A DNA stretch of 64,000 nucleotides from Megalobrama amblycephala (taxonomy: Eukaryota; Chordata; Actinopteri; Cypriniformes; Xenocyprididae): contig NC_063049.1 of assembly GCF_018812025.1 (NCBI RefSeq), positions 17,170,258-17,234,257 of the forward strand, in the 5' to 3' direction. Of the stretch, positions 10,480 to 21,480 are shown piece by piece; within the stretch, counting starts at the first letter, position 1, and the number at the start of each line of letters is the position of its first letter. The notes beneath the pieces are model-generated. The model did no database searches. It was given only the letters and a program-made list of their open reading frames with translations, and was not told the DNA's origin. The position numbers and the translations under genes are program-made.

Positions 10480-10765
10480 CTTACATTTAAATTAATAATT
10501 TCATGCAATGCACTTATTGTGTCAATACATGTTTTTACATTGTACTTATATTTTAAAAATGCCTGCATATAATTAAATATGTAATTAAGTCTATAATTAG
10601 ACTGTTGACCCTTCCCTTACACCTTAACCCACCCTTTAACCTACCCATACCACCAAACCTGTACATGTACCCCACCTCCATAGCAGCACAAGTGTTTTGA
10701 AATACAATATGGATATAATAAGTACATTGTACTTGTTTTTTGATGTAAGTACATAGTAGTTAAGG
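10480..10765. mobile_element. MITE-like repeat with GTACTTA words
   Basis: GTACTTGTTTTTTGATGTAA and TAAGTACATAGTAGTTAAGG at the right, with a CCCTTACACCTTAACCCACC tract in the middle, resemble the palindromic family at 5,758-5,960 in organisation. The left terminus is not clear. Confidence 0.4.
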
Positions 10766-10771
10766 ACATTT

Positions 10772-10975
10772 AAAGTGTGACTGTTGATTGTGTTCTTGCT
10801 TTGAGGTGTCTTGTCATTAGTCCTAGTATAAATAGCCCTCATGTTATCATTGTCTCTTGTCTAGCTTTGTTCCCTGTAACCTCTGTTGGTGAGTTTAAGT
10901 TCATGTTTTTTGTTTTGTATCTGTTCATGCTGGGATTTAATAAATACTGCACATGGGTTTAACTCTGCCTTCAGT
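10772..10975 (+). repeat. LTR-like 3' part with TATA and poly(A) signal
   Basis: Contains TATAAATAGCCC (about 10,828), a T-rich stretch TTTTTTGTTTTGTATCTG, and GGGATTTAATAAATACTGCA with a poly(A) signal at about 10,937-10,942. This is the order seen in LTRs of fish Gypsy elements. It may be the second half of the segment at 10,029-10,250, separated by the L2 tail and a MITE. Confidence 0.35.
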
Positions 10976-13225
10976 GGACTTATTCCATGATGATGTTTGC
11001 ATCATTGATTGTTATTTTACTGTTTATTATTGTGAAGTTGTTTTGAAACAATCTATACTGTAAGTGATATATAAATAAATGGTGATAAGCATGTAAGGTA
11101 TAAATTAATATCTTTCTTTCCTCTAGAAGTGGTGTGGCATAAAGGACTGAATTGGTAAACGCGGAATTATCATGCGCCAAGCAATCCTCGCTGTAGTTAA
11201 AACATAGCATGCCACAGGATAAGTGTTCAAAAACAGCGAATTTACAGTATTTCTATTTAAATTTATATTAAAATGTTGTAACTTCTGGATAATTATTTCA
11301 TGAAATTTCAGTGCTTAACTCTATCAGTGAGAGTGGCAAAAAAATATACCAATCTCAGACTTTTCAACTGTAGCGTATAGTGCTAAAATCCACAACAACG
11401 CATGGCTATCTCTTGTTCGACAGTTTGCGTGGATTTTTTCCAAACCTTATTTTCCATGTAAAGATCAAAATGTATATGTAATTTTATGTGAGAAACATAT
11501 TTGGAAACCCAATCTGTTTGGGAATATTGATGCAGAAATTACACATTTCATTAATTAACATCATTATGGGGGTCTGTAGATGTTTAGGGGACGTTTACAT
11601 GACACCGTTTTCAATTAAGAATGCAAAACTTTTTATGCGTTTTGGCTGTTCAGTGAAAAGTTTATGAAAATGACACCATTATTGTTGCCATATAAACTAC
11701 AAAAAAATGTGAATTTGTGAAAACGTCATGCCCATGCATATTACGTGTTCAGTCAATAGGCACCTAATGTTTCTTTACAAAGTGACATCGCCAACTACTG
11801 GTCTGGCGGCATAACACAGTAGTTTTAGTCGTTTTCACGGATCCGTGTGAATCGTTTTGACAATGTTGTCGTCTATATGCGAAAAAAGCAAAGGAAAATC
11901 GTTTCCGATTTTAGTACATCATTGTTGTAACATGCCCTTAGTTTACAGCCACAACATGCATTAAGCTGAAACTGCTCCTTGCATATGTTTTGACATCCAA
12001 TATTTATTTACTTCAAATATTCACATTTAAATATCTGCTTTCGCAGCTGCAGTTGTTGTAAAGTGATCTTGCAGGTTGAAGTCATTCGCTTTGAGCAGAA
12101 TGTGCGTGATTAGTGAACAGAGCCCTGAGAGAACATCTCCAGCGAGCTCTGGTGAGTGCAGCAGACTAGAGGACAGTGGGGTTAATGGTTAGCGCATGCA
12201 TATTTCATGCCCGTATGAACTCAGCTCAGAGGATGTGCAGTGCTATTCTCTCTTACTCACTCTGTCTTTGTTTAGCATACATTATCATGCTTGATGTATT
12301 CACTCTTTGCAGCCAGTAAGGTAATGAGTGATCCAGTTTTTTTTCGGGTTCTATTCTAAGAACAGTTAGGCATGAGAATGTAAAGAAAGATCAGAAAATT
12401 AGAGATTTTGTGGCCGTACGTGCATAGGGCCTCTTGCACCGAGCCTAGTTGTTCTGGGCCTTGCTAAATATATTGTGCCAGTTATAAATTACTGACTACC
12501 TCAGTCTCCCAAATTGTGCTTTTCTATTTTTATTTTTTCCTGTCTGGCTGCAATTTAAGTCTCCCTATAGCGCTGTTCGTCAGTCATTTGGAGGTTGTTA
12601 AAGGAGAAGGCACTGCAGTTCTTTATCTGACCAAGGCAAAATGAGAAATTACATGGTGCTCATTTAAAACATGCTCTGCCTGCAACCACTGGTTGTTGTA
12701 GTGAGGAAAGGACTTCAGAGAGATATGTGACTCTTGGGTGTTTCATCATTCACTGTTTTTAGCTTATAGTCCTACAGGGTTCGTAAGGCAGCACTGCATT
12801 GTTATTCCTCATACATTCTGCTCAGGGTTTGTACTGAACCTCTAACAAGTATTATACTTTGGCAATGAATTCAAAAGTTAATTTGTAGATCATTGTAATT
12901 TTAGATGCACTTTTTTGAAGAAATTTAAAATCACATTTTCAGTGATCAACACTGAAAATGTAACTGACAACAATGACAATTTAATATTGAATTAATTGAA
13001 TTGAATTGAGTTTGGACCATTTATAGCCTGGTTTATATCGCACAATGTATACTGCTGTGTCTGAAATCATATACTTTTATGGTACAGTATGTGTGTATTG
13101 TATGGAAGAAAATTAATGCCAAATGTATTTGAAAAAAAAAAAAAAAAAAAGATTGTTGAATTACACTGTCTGATTGAAAAAAAAACAAAAAAACATTGTA
13201 CACAGGGAAAGTTACCGTGAAGACA
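10976..13225. other. non-coding stretch with one MITE
   Basis: Apart from the MITE at 11,585-11,940 I see no repeats or coding exons. 12,040-12,260 and 12,540-12,800 are less AT-rich and look unique. There is an A-run at 13,132-13,150. Confidence 0.4.
11585..11940. mobile_element. MITE, TAGGGGACGTTTACATGACA end, most complete copy
   Basis: Left end TAGGGGACGTTTACATGACA, right end on the minus strand TAAGGGCATGTTACAACAAT. The interior shares CGCCAACTACTGGTCTGG, TTTTAGTCGTTTTCACGG and GCAAAGGAAAA with 8,365-8,542. It is a non-autonomous element of about 356 bp with no reading frame. Confidence 0.65.
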
Positions 13226-13439
13226 ATGGGCCCTATCATACACCCAGTGCAATGCGTTGCCAGGCATGATGAAAGTGTTTTTTTGCTAATTTTAGACATT
13301 TAAATAGCAAATGTATTTGTGTCCATTTGTGTGCCCATGGGCGTGCTGGTCTGAAAATGAGGTGTGTTCAGGCGCGTTGTTGGCGCGTTGCTATGTTGAG
13401 ACAACTGAAATATACTGCGCCATTGACCATTGACCACAC

Positions 13440-14208
13440 CCAAAAATGAAAATTCTGTCATTTATTACTCACCCTCATGCCGTTCCACATCTGTAAGACC
13501 TTTGTTCATCTTCGGAACACAAATTAAGATATTTTTGTTGAAATCCGATGACTCAGTGAGGCCTCCAGCAATGACATTTCCTCTCTAAAGATCCATAAAG
13601 GTACTAAAAACATATTTAAATCAGTTCATGTGAGTACAGTGGTTCAATATTAATATTATAAAGCGACGAGAATATTTTTGGTGTGCCAAAAAAACAAAAT
13701 AACGACTTATTTAGTGATGGGCGATTTCAAAACACTGCTTCATGAAGCTTCGGAGTGTTATGAATCTTTTGTGTCGAATCATGCTTCAGATCGTGTGTCA
13801 AACCACCAAACTGCTGAAATCACGTAACTTTGGTGCTCCGAACCGATGATTTGACACAAAAGATTCATAACGCTCTGAAGCTTTCTGAAGCAGTGTTTTG
13901 AAATCGGCCATCACTAAATAAGTCGTTATTTAGTTTTTTTGGCGCACCAAAAATATTCTTGTAACTTTATAATATTAATATTGAACCACTGTACTCACAT
14001 GAACTGATTTAAATATGTTTTTAGTACTTTAATGGATCTTGAGAGAGGAAGTGTCATTGCTGGCTATGCAGGCCTCATGGAGCAATCGGATTTCAACAAA
14101 AATATCTTAATTTGTGCTCCTGAAGATTAATGAAGGTCTTACGGGTGTGGAACGACATAAGGGTGAGTAATAAATGACAGAATTTTCATTTTTGGGTGAA
14201 CTAACCCT
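13440..14208. mobile_element. Palindromic TTCACCC-type MITE nested in copy A
   Basis: Two arms of roughly 300 bp face each other. The left (from 13,441) has CCAAAAATGAAAATTCTGTC, then CACCCTCATGCCGTTCCACA, CAGTTCATGTGAGTACAGTG and GATTTCAAAACACTGCTTCA. The right arm has the reverse complements and ends CTAACCCT before TTAA (14,209-14,212). The first bases of the left terminus (AGGGTTAGTT) and about 45 bp of host are missing compared with copy B. This suggests a small deletion after insertion. Such a unit would fold into a long hairpin. Confidence 0.8.
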
Positions 14209-14580
14209 TTAAAGAGCACATTAGTAATATGTGCCTGTAGGTGAGCATACACTCGGCTTATTACACACACAGGGACGCACAGCAGCACACATACATGCAA
14301 AATACTAAAAATAAAAGGATGACAATGTAAAAGATTATTAGAGTGTGCATTAAGATAAAAATGCTTTGGTGGAATCCGGCTTGTCCTGTAGATGGTCTGC
14401 TTTAACCTTGCTCACGAGCAGATCCGATTCCTCGGTAGAGTTCAGTTTTTTAACTTGCAAATTCTGCCATGTAAATAGCGAATCCGCCATGGCGCGAGCG
14501 CACTTGGCTTTTAAAGGGAATGAGAGATGAGACTTTGATTGGTTTATTGCACGTTACGCCCAAACAACACCCATTACTCA

Positions 14581-15437
14581 TTAAAGGTGCCCTAGAACCA
14601 GTTTTTACAAGATGTAATAAAAGTCTAAGGTGTCCCCTGAATGTGTCTGTGAAGTTTCAGCTCAAAATACCCCATAGATTTTTTTTTATTAATTTTTTTA
14701 ACTGCCTATTTTGGGGCATCATTAACTATGCACCGATTCAGGCTGCGGCCCCTTTAAATCGCACGCTCCCTGCCCCCTGAGCTCTCGACTATAATACAGT
14801 GTTTTTACAAAGTTCACACAGCTAATATAACCCTCAAATGGATCTTTACAAGATGTTCATCATGCATGCGTCGGATCATGTGAGTATAGTCTTTATTTGT
14901 TTACATTTGATTCTGAATGAGTTTGATAGTGCTCCGTGGCTAACGGGCTAACATTACACACTGTTGGAGATATTTATAAAGAATGAAGTTGTGTTTATGC
15001 ATTATACAGACTGCAAGTGTTTAAAAATGAAAATAGCGACGACTCTCTTGTCTCCGTGAAAACAGTAAGAAACGATGGTAACTTTAACCACATTTAACAG
15101 TACATTAGCAACATGCTAACGAAACATTTAGAAAGACTATTCACAAATATCACTAAAAATATCATGTAATCATGGATCATGTCAGTTATTATCGCTCATC
15201 TGCCATTTTTCGCTGTCCTTGCTTGCTTACCTAGTCTGATGATTCAGCTGTACACAGATCCAGACGTTAATACTGCCTGCCCTTGTGTAATGTCTTGAAC
15301 ATGAGCTGGCATATGTAAACATTGGGGGCGTACATACTAATGATCCCGACTGTTACGTATGTCATTTCCATGTACTGAACTCTTGTTATTCAACTCTGCC
15401 AAGGTAAATTCAATTTTTGATTCTAGGGCACCTTTAA
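14581..15437. mobile_element. TTAA-specific element, AGGTGCCCTAGAA ends (Kolobok/piggyBac-type), nested in copy A
   Basis: TTAA at 14,581-14,584 and 15,434-15,437 flank 849 bp with perfect inverted ends AGGTGCCCTAGAA / TTCTAGGGCACCT. The same position in copy B reads CATTACTCATTAAGAGAATA with a single TTAA (47,002-47,005). This directly shows a clean insertion with TTAA duplication. No transposase is encoded, so it is non-autonomous. TTAA targets are used by Kolobok and piggyBac elements; I favour Kolobok from memory of this terminus. Confidence 0.9.
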
Positions 15438-15756
15438 GAGAATAGGAACAACCCTTTTAGACCATGTGTCGGGCACGCTGAGCATTTTTCCTGTTGTTAA
15501 ACTAGCAAAAGTGGATTCGGACATACCCTAAGTGCACTTGCGCCATGCGCTTTAGACCATGTGCATAGATTGTTAAAGTAGGGCCCATTGAATTTAACGT
15601 AAACACAGCTTTTGTGTCTTAATCAGCTTTTCCGCATATATACTGGACCTGATAATCATCACAAACACTTACCGCTTGCTCCATTTCTGCAGATCAGTTT
15701 TTCGGAATGAATGACTCTCCCTACCTGTTGCTTGAGAAGGGTCTGGCTGCAGACCA

Positions 15757-15964
15757 TGGGAGAGTGGAGCTCCACTCTCGAACAGGAAATACGTCACCTC
15801 CACTTGTGTACAATAATGCAAATACAGTAATTAAATGACGCAATATTGATTTGTGTTTTATTAACGTCTACACCTACCCCAACCCTAAACCTACCCTTAC
15901 AATGAGCTCCACTAGTGGAGGTGACGTATTTACGCCCTTGAGGGGAGCTCCACTCGCCCCCTCA
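15757..15964. mobile_element. MITE with GTGGAGCTCC inverted ends
   Basis: The left arm has GAGTGGAGCTCCACT and AATACGTCACCTCCACT; the right arm has the inverse (AGTGGAGGTGACGTATTT, GGAGCTCCACTCGCCCC). Between them lies CACCTACCCCAACCCTAAAC, a telomere-like tract seen in several unrelated MITEs here. Confidence 0.6.
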
Positions 15965-16389
15965 GGTTGCAGCTAGCCCCTATTGTGTTGCTTTGGTCTT
16001 CATCAACATGTGCTTGTACCACCTGCTGGTGAGGCGACAAACAGCAGATGGAGATCATGCTTTTTAATGACCCGTATGTTCTTTTGACATTCTACTGCAC
16101 CAGCAATCATAAAAATATTGTACTTAGCTGTTGTTAAACTGGAAGATTATATGTTAACTTTGAAAAAAGTCTTGTATTGGAAAGAGCTGTCTGGCCTTTT
16201 TCCCCCCTCAGATTTCTGAATCTGATAGCTCCTCAGTTACCATGGCCTGATGGGATAGTAAAATGTCCACTGAAGTGTCCATTGGATGCACACTTCAAAA
16301 TCTCAGCAGATGTTTTAATAATAAAACAATTAAGTGAACAATACCCGGATTACCTATACTGCATCTGTGTGTTATATAGGTGGGTCTTA

Positions 16390-16693
16390 TGCTGCGTTCA
16401 CGCCACCTCGCATTTACCGGAATCTTGAAATGACAACACGTGACGTTATATTTGGAGCTGTTCACATACTTTTGGTCCTTGGACAGGGAATTATGCGTTT
16501 CCATGGCACCACTATCAACGCCTAAATGAATCTACGGCAGTCAGGTGGTACAGCGGCCACGTGGTACATGTGGGAGCTTTCAGAAAACTCCCAGCGTACA
16601 AGCTGTAATTACGAGCTCTATGAGGACATGAACACTTTTTACAAGCTAGAATCTCGTAACTACAGGAATTACGAGGCCGCGTGAACGCACCTT
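16390..16693. mobile_element. MITE, GCGTTCACG ends, copy 1
   Basis: Left TGCTGCGTTCACGCCACCTC and right (minus strand) AAGGTGCGTTCACGCGGCCT are imperfect inverted ends of a unit of about 300 bp. A second copy at 20,774-21,075 shares TGAAATGACAACACGTGAC, TTCCATGGCACCACTATCAA and CTAGAATCTCGTAACTACAG. Open frames across it are incidental. Confidence 0.7.
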
Positions 16694-16719
16694 AGCTGAG
16701 GATAATTACAGCATTAACT

Positions 16720-17090
16720 ACTGGCACAAGCTGATTGGTCCATGTCACATCTGCAGCCAATAAGCTTGTTGCTCACACATTTAAATGGCTGGTTACATTC
16801 ACTATAGCAGTTTGCAGCATGCTTCATAGTTCCTCTAAAACCCTCCACCTTCCCCAGCTCCACCTGTATAGATCTGCTATGGGTTACTGATATATGCTAT
16901 GTGTGCAGCAGCACTATGTCTTACTTGCACATACATATACATACATACATACATATCTGCATATGTATTGGCAGTAGCAAGTTCCTGTACTGTTCCTGTA
17001 ATAAGCTACAACAACAGCAATAATCTACAGCAGCAATTCAGCAGCAGTGCAGCAGATCTATTCCACCAAGACAAAATACATTAACATCAT
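16720..17090. repeat. Dispersed repeat (GGCACAAGCTGATT family), copy 1
   Basis: Starts ACTGGCACAAGCTGATTGG and contains CCCTCCACCTTCCCCAGCTC, CCACCTGTATAGATCTGCT and a CAGCAGCA-rich right part. Related copies are at 21,223-21,480 and 57,822-58,105. No inverted ends, A/B boxes or open frame were found, so its class is unknown. Confidence 0.6.
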
Positions 17091-17124
17091 CATATCCATT
17101 ACCATGCTAACAATCTTCCGAGAG

Positions 17125-17128
<4 letters not shown>

Positions 17129-17176
<48 letters not shown>
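17129..17176. repeat. (AT)n microsatellite
   Basis: Uninterrupted TA dinucleotides of about 48 bp just right of dispersed repeat copy 1. Confidence 0.97.
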
Positions 17177-17179
<3 letters not shown>

Positions 17180-17181
<2 letters not shown>

Positions 17182-19500
17182 AATACTATTTATCTGATAT
17201 ACTGCTTTCTGAATGCTAAATTGTAGAGGTTTGTGTTGATTGTTGCTCAGTTGCAGCATTTCATTTCTGCAGAGCAAGCACTAGTATTTCCTTTAAAAAA
17301 TACATATCTAGTTAAAAATGTTGTTTAGTGTTCTTGTTTAATTCTACAACTCAAAAACGATTACCATGCCCTGAATACAGAACTGCATATTTACATACTA
17401 AAATAATACATCTACTGTATATGACCACTTTTGAGAATAAATACTAGTAATAATATTTGCTTTAAGAGATGCAATTGTTTCATATTTAAACAATTAAAGC
17501 AACTAAAGGTTGTGGGAAACGGGCAATGATGAAGACTAGCTGTATTTCTGTGTGTGTAACCATAGACTGTTGCAGATAATTACCACATAAATGCTTACCA
17601 GCCACTCAAAACAGATGTGTGTGGCTCTTCAAGACAGGGGGAGGGGTGGGAGAAACAAGAGTAGAAGGAAGAAAGAAAGATACTGAGGTTATATCGGGCC
17701 AGTTTTAGTGGACGAGTTGTATAACAGATGAGGAAAATATGCAGAAAATACCTCCACGCTTCCCTGCTTGCATGCACAAAATGCGCATAAACAAAGCAGG
17801 CTAGAAGACGGAGCGTGTCCAGATTGCCATTCTGAGCAATTCATTCCACACTAGATGAATATATATGACAAGATGAGTGTTTGTGACCGTGTGGCATGAT
17901 TTTTAGATTGCGGGATTATTCACTTCCCCTTCCTCATTGGGATTCCACTCAAGGCCACTTTCATGTTGGACCAGCACACATAACGCACGCAGTCATGTCC
18001 GTCACTGCCTTTGTCGCCATGGTAACAACCTAGTTCCCGTCGGTTATGGGGAGAGAGCGAGCTGGATCGTCTAATCACTGAGCACTTAACAGACAGTCGG
18101 AAGGCTCTAAAGATGGGAGGTGTTACACTAGAACATTTCCCACCTCCTCTCAGCACTTACAGCAGCGGCCTATGGATAAGCTAATCAGGACTTCTGTAGC
18201 TAATGCAGCTAATCAGCTAATCCATGAAGGGCAATTTATCCCCATAAACATTTTTTTTTTTTTTTCTGCTTTAGCATAGGCTGAGATGCTTTGCCTACTG
18301 TAAAACAAAAATAAGTGATCATAATGAACAAACGTTGAATACTGTAAACAACTGTGGGCTGGGTAAAAATACCAGAAGGCATTAGCGTAATGTTAACACT
18401 GAAGATAACACTTTCTTTCAAAGCCCATTAGTTAGGAGTAGTTAATCTGGCAGTGCTGATTTGATAATGAACACATTATCATAGACCAAGCTGATAAGTA
18501 AATGAGTCGGATCTGACACACTGGGCATTCAGAGAGAGAGATGCTGAGACAAGAAGATCATGATGGAGCTGTGTATCAACACGATTATGATGATCTAATA
18601 AGATAAGACATTATCTCCTAGACATTAGGATCAAACTGCATTATGTCTCTCTTAAGGATCATCACTAAATATCTTGTAATATTGGTGCAGATTCCTTCAG
18701 ACAGACAGGGATTTTTAATTTCATGTTTACATGACATAGTAAATCTACTGTGATGTAAAAATTCAGTGACGTGTAAGAGGGAAAACAATCTATGCACAGT
18801 TCGAAGTTGCTTTATTACTAGGGACACATGATATCTGTACCATATCAGTATTGAATATTGACTATTATAGAGAATTTTTCAGTATCAGTTGATCAACTGT
18901 GTATGCTCATCGCACACTATTTTTACTTTTTACTAAGAAGAATTTTTTTTAAATATTTTCTGATACAGGCCTACAATACAGTTCAGTTTTTGGGATTGGT
19001 AAGATTTTATTATTATTATTATGTTATTATGAAAGTTTAGAATATGACAATATTTACATGTGCCAAAAAAATAAAAAATAAAAAATTAATTATCTTTCCC
19101 ATCATCTAATGCTCGGTTAAAATAAATTTAAAACAAAAAATAATTAATTATTTAAGAACATTGTTAAATGTTATTTTCAGCAAATTTCAATATTAATATC
19201 TATATTTCATACTGTATACAGTATACTCAAGCCGTTAAAATAAAGAGGTATATTAATATTAACATTAATATCTAGTTCATTCATAAAACTATAGAGGGCG
19301 CAGGCTGATAGGTCCTTTTTAATGTAATCTGCAAGCTATCACATCATTAAGATTGGTTTATACTCGCAGTGTCCTCATGAATGTCCGTGTGAATCTGCGG
19401 CAGCAAAAATGGCATCATCACAGTGTGGACAATTGTGCAGGTTGAGTGCGCGAGACCCCATGGCCCTGTCCCAAATAGCACACTGCATGTGCACTTGCAC
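17180..19500. other. unique-looking non-coding stretch
   Basis: No transposon ends recognised. 17,500-18,560 has moderate GC and higher complexity, including an RFX-type X-box candidate at 18,013-18,026. 18,840-19,290 is very AT-rich with A/T runs. No splice-bounded open frame was found. Confidence 0.4.
18013..18026 (+). promoter_or_regulatory. candidate RFX X-box, GTCGCCATGGTAAC
   Basis: The 14-mer fits the bipartite RFX consensus of two half-sites with a 2-bp spacer (GTNRCC-AT-RGNAAC type). It lies in a unique-looking, less AT-rich patch. There is no adjacent promoter or exon to support function, so this is a motif match only. Confidence 0.3.
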
Positions 19501-19521
19501 GTCCTAATTTTCCTGAGTTAG

Positions 19522-19771
19522 ATACATTCCTGGGTCAGCATATTTTGTTGATCCTGGAACAACATTCCTGTCCGAAAATTTAATCCTAACGATATCCCTA
19601 CCCCTAAACCTGTACCCATAAGTTATCCCTAAAATCTGAGGGAAATGATAAGTGCATAACACTGATGTAGAAGCACCTAGGTTTTAGGCCTACTTGACAT
19701 AAACTGTAAACTTGGAATTGGATTGGAATGCTGTTCCAGGATCAACAAAGATTGCTGATCCAGAAACATAT
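19522..19771. mobile_element. Short MITE with TTGTTGATCCTGGAAC inverted ends
   Basis: The left arm reads CTGGGTCAGCATATTTTGTT then GATCCTGGAACAACATTCC. The right arm carries GGAATGCTGTTCCAGGATC then AACAAAGATTGCTGATCCAG. Arms of about 40 bp bound a 250-bp unit whose middle holds CCCTACCCCTAAACCTG. Confidence 0.75.
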
Positions 19772-20100
19772 TGCACTTGCTGAAATCAGGTTCTTCTTGT
19801 GGACTTACAATGTCCACCATGTGTCCCATTTGTTATCTTAGGTTTCAGAAGGGTGCTTTTGCCAAGCCCGCAAGCCCACAAGCACTGCAGCAGACTTCTA
19901 CCTGACAGTCAAAGTGGAATTACGTCACAAAAGTGTGGTCTTGGATGAAGATCGAAAGGGTTTAGGGTTCCATTTGGTTCAGGGCCTATTTCATGTGGCA
20001 GTGTGCATGGCATTTTTTTGTAACTTTGCCCATGGCTCTGCTTCCGAAGCAAATGACATTCTACATTTTGAATGTCAGTAACACTCAGTTCAAGTCTTGA

Positions 20101-20648
20101 GCTGTGTTCGAAATCACCCCCTATACCCTCATTCACTATTCCCTACATTATTCCACTTATATAGTCCACTTGAAGGAGTGAATGAAAATGAGTGATTGAA
20201 TTCAGATACTGAGTGCGCTGGAAGGGCTGAGGCTTTTTCATAGTTTGTGCTTGCTTTTTAATAATCATTTGAAACTTAGCAATCTGGCAGCTCCAGTAGT
20301 AAGGAAAAGATTTATCTTGAACTCCGTCATGGAAACTAGCATGCATAAATCTTAATTAAACAATTTAATAATTAATTAAAAAGGAATTTATACCTGTATG
20401 ATATTACGTTGTACCCACATTGGGCCAGCGTTTTGGAAAATGGATAAATGGATGATTCAGCTGTGGGCGCCATCTTTTGGCGAGATGCAGGAGTTCATTC
20501 GGCACGACCCTCGCAGTGCGTAATGGGTATTCTCTAGCTGTGCACTCGATAATGTCCACTATGGTTTCAGACACCACTACAAATGACTGTCCCCTCATAT
20601 AGTGCCCTATATAAGGGTAAGGGTACAGGGGGCGATTTCGGACACAGC
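20101..20648. mobile_element. MITE with GCTGTGTTCGAAATC ends, 548 bp
   Basis: Left GCTGTGTTCGAAATCACCCC, right (minus strand) GGCTGTGTCCGAAATCGCCC, followed on each side by CCTATACCC / CCTGTACCC and CACTAT words. The inner sequence has no recognisable gene. The flanks do not give a clean target duplication. Confidence 0.75.
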
Positions 20649-20773
20649 CTTGCAGTTTCTACTAATGAGCTGTTTACTTGAATTAGGTGTGCCAGATGAG
20701 GGAGACATACAAAATGTGCAGTGGTGGGGGGTCCCCAGGACAGGTTTGAGAAGCACTGGTTTAGAGGGCAATT

Positions 20774-21075
20774 ATGCTGCGTTCACGTCACCTTGTATTT
20801 ACCGGTATCTTGAAATGACAACACGTGACTTTATATTCGGAGCTGTTCACGTCCTTTTGGTCCTTGGACTGGGAATTATGTGTTTCCATGGCACCACTAT
20901 CAATGCCTAAATTAATCTACAGCGGTCAGGTGGTATAGTGGCCACGTGGTACATCTGGGAGCTTTCTGAAAACTCCCAGCTTACAAGCTGTAGCTACGAT
21001 CTATACGAGGACGTGAATGCTTTTTACAAGCTAGAATCTCGTAACTACAGGAATTACAAGGCCGCATGAACGCAC
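20774..21075. mobile_element. MITE, GCGTTCACG ends, copy 2
   Basis: Second copy of the unit at 16,390-16,693, same orientation, very similar along its whole length. It again lies just left of a GGCACAAGCTGATT repeat (21,223). Here about 145 bp separate the two units instead of about 35. Confidence 0.7.
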
Positions 21076-21222
21076 CTTTACTCGGAGTCGCTGCCATTAT
21101 TTCAAAGAATAGTGCAATGGTGAGCATGACAAGTATAAAAGCCTTGTCCTTTTGAGGAGGTGCGCACACAATCAGTGGAGGCTCACGGTGCGGAGCCGGG
21201 TGAAAGTATAAACAAGGCTTTA

Positions 21223-21480
21223 CCGCATGGCACAAGCTGATTGCTCTCTGCTGATCCTTGCAGCCAAATGAGATTGCTTGCTCAACATCTAAACAGTCTG
21301 GTTCAGTGTTTGCTGTAGGCTAGTACTGCTAGTCCAGATTTACTCTGAAACCATCCACCTCCCCAACTCCACCTGCCTATATCTGCTGTGGGATATATAT
21401 ATGTGTATGTATGCAGCAGCAGCAGCACATCTTACATGCTCACAGCAATGTGTCTGAGTATCTGTTGGCAGTAGCACATA
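21223..21480. repeat. Dispersed repeat (GGCACAAGCTGATT family), copy 2
   Basis: Begins CGCATGGCACAAGCTGATTG and contains AGATTGCTTGCTCAACAT, CTGAAACCATCCACCTCCCC and a GCAGCAGCAGCAGCAC tract. It is interrupted at its right by the Tc1-like remnant that follows. Confidence 0.6.

Larger units (their letters stand above)
13228..15586. mobile_element. GGGCCC-ended repeat, copy A, carrying two nested insertions
   Basis: Ends GGGCCCTATCATAC (left) and AAAGTAGGGCCC (right). Without the nested parts it aligns by eye with copy B at 46,368-47,120. Shared words include GGCGTGCTGGTCTGAAAA, TTATTACACACACAGGGAC, AATAGCGAATCCGCCATGG and GGTTTATTGCACGTTACGCC. The nested units are a MITE at about 13,440-14,208 and a TTAA element at 14,585-15,433. 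The host repeat itself has no coding frame. Confidence 0.85.

Noticed and set aside
12047..12151. Possible exon between TTTCGCAG and a GTGAGT donor
   Set aside because: All three frames have stops, the acceptor tract is weak, and nothing links it to a promoter.
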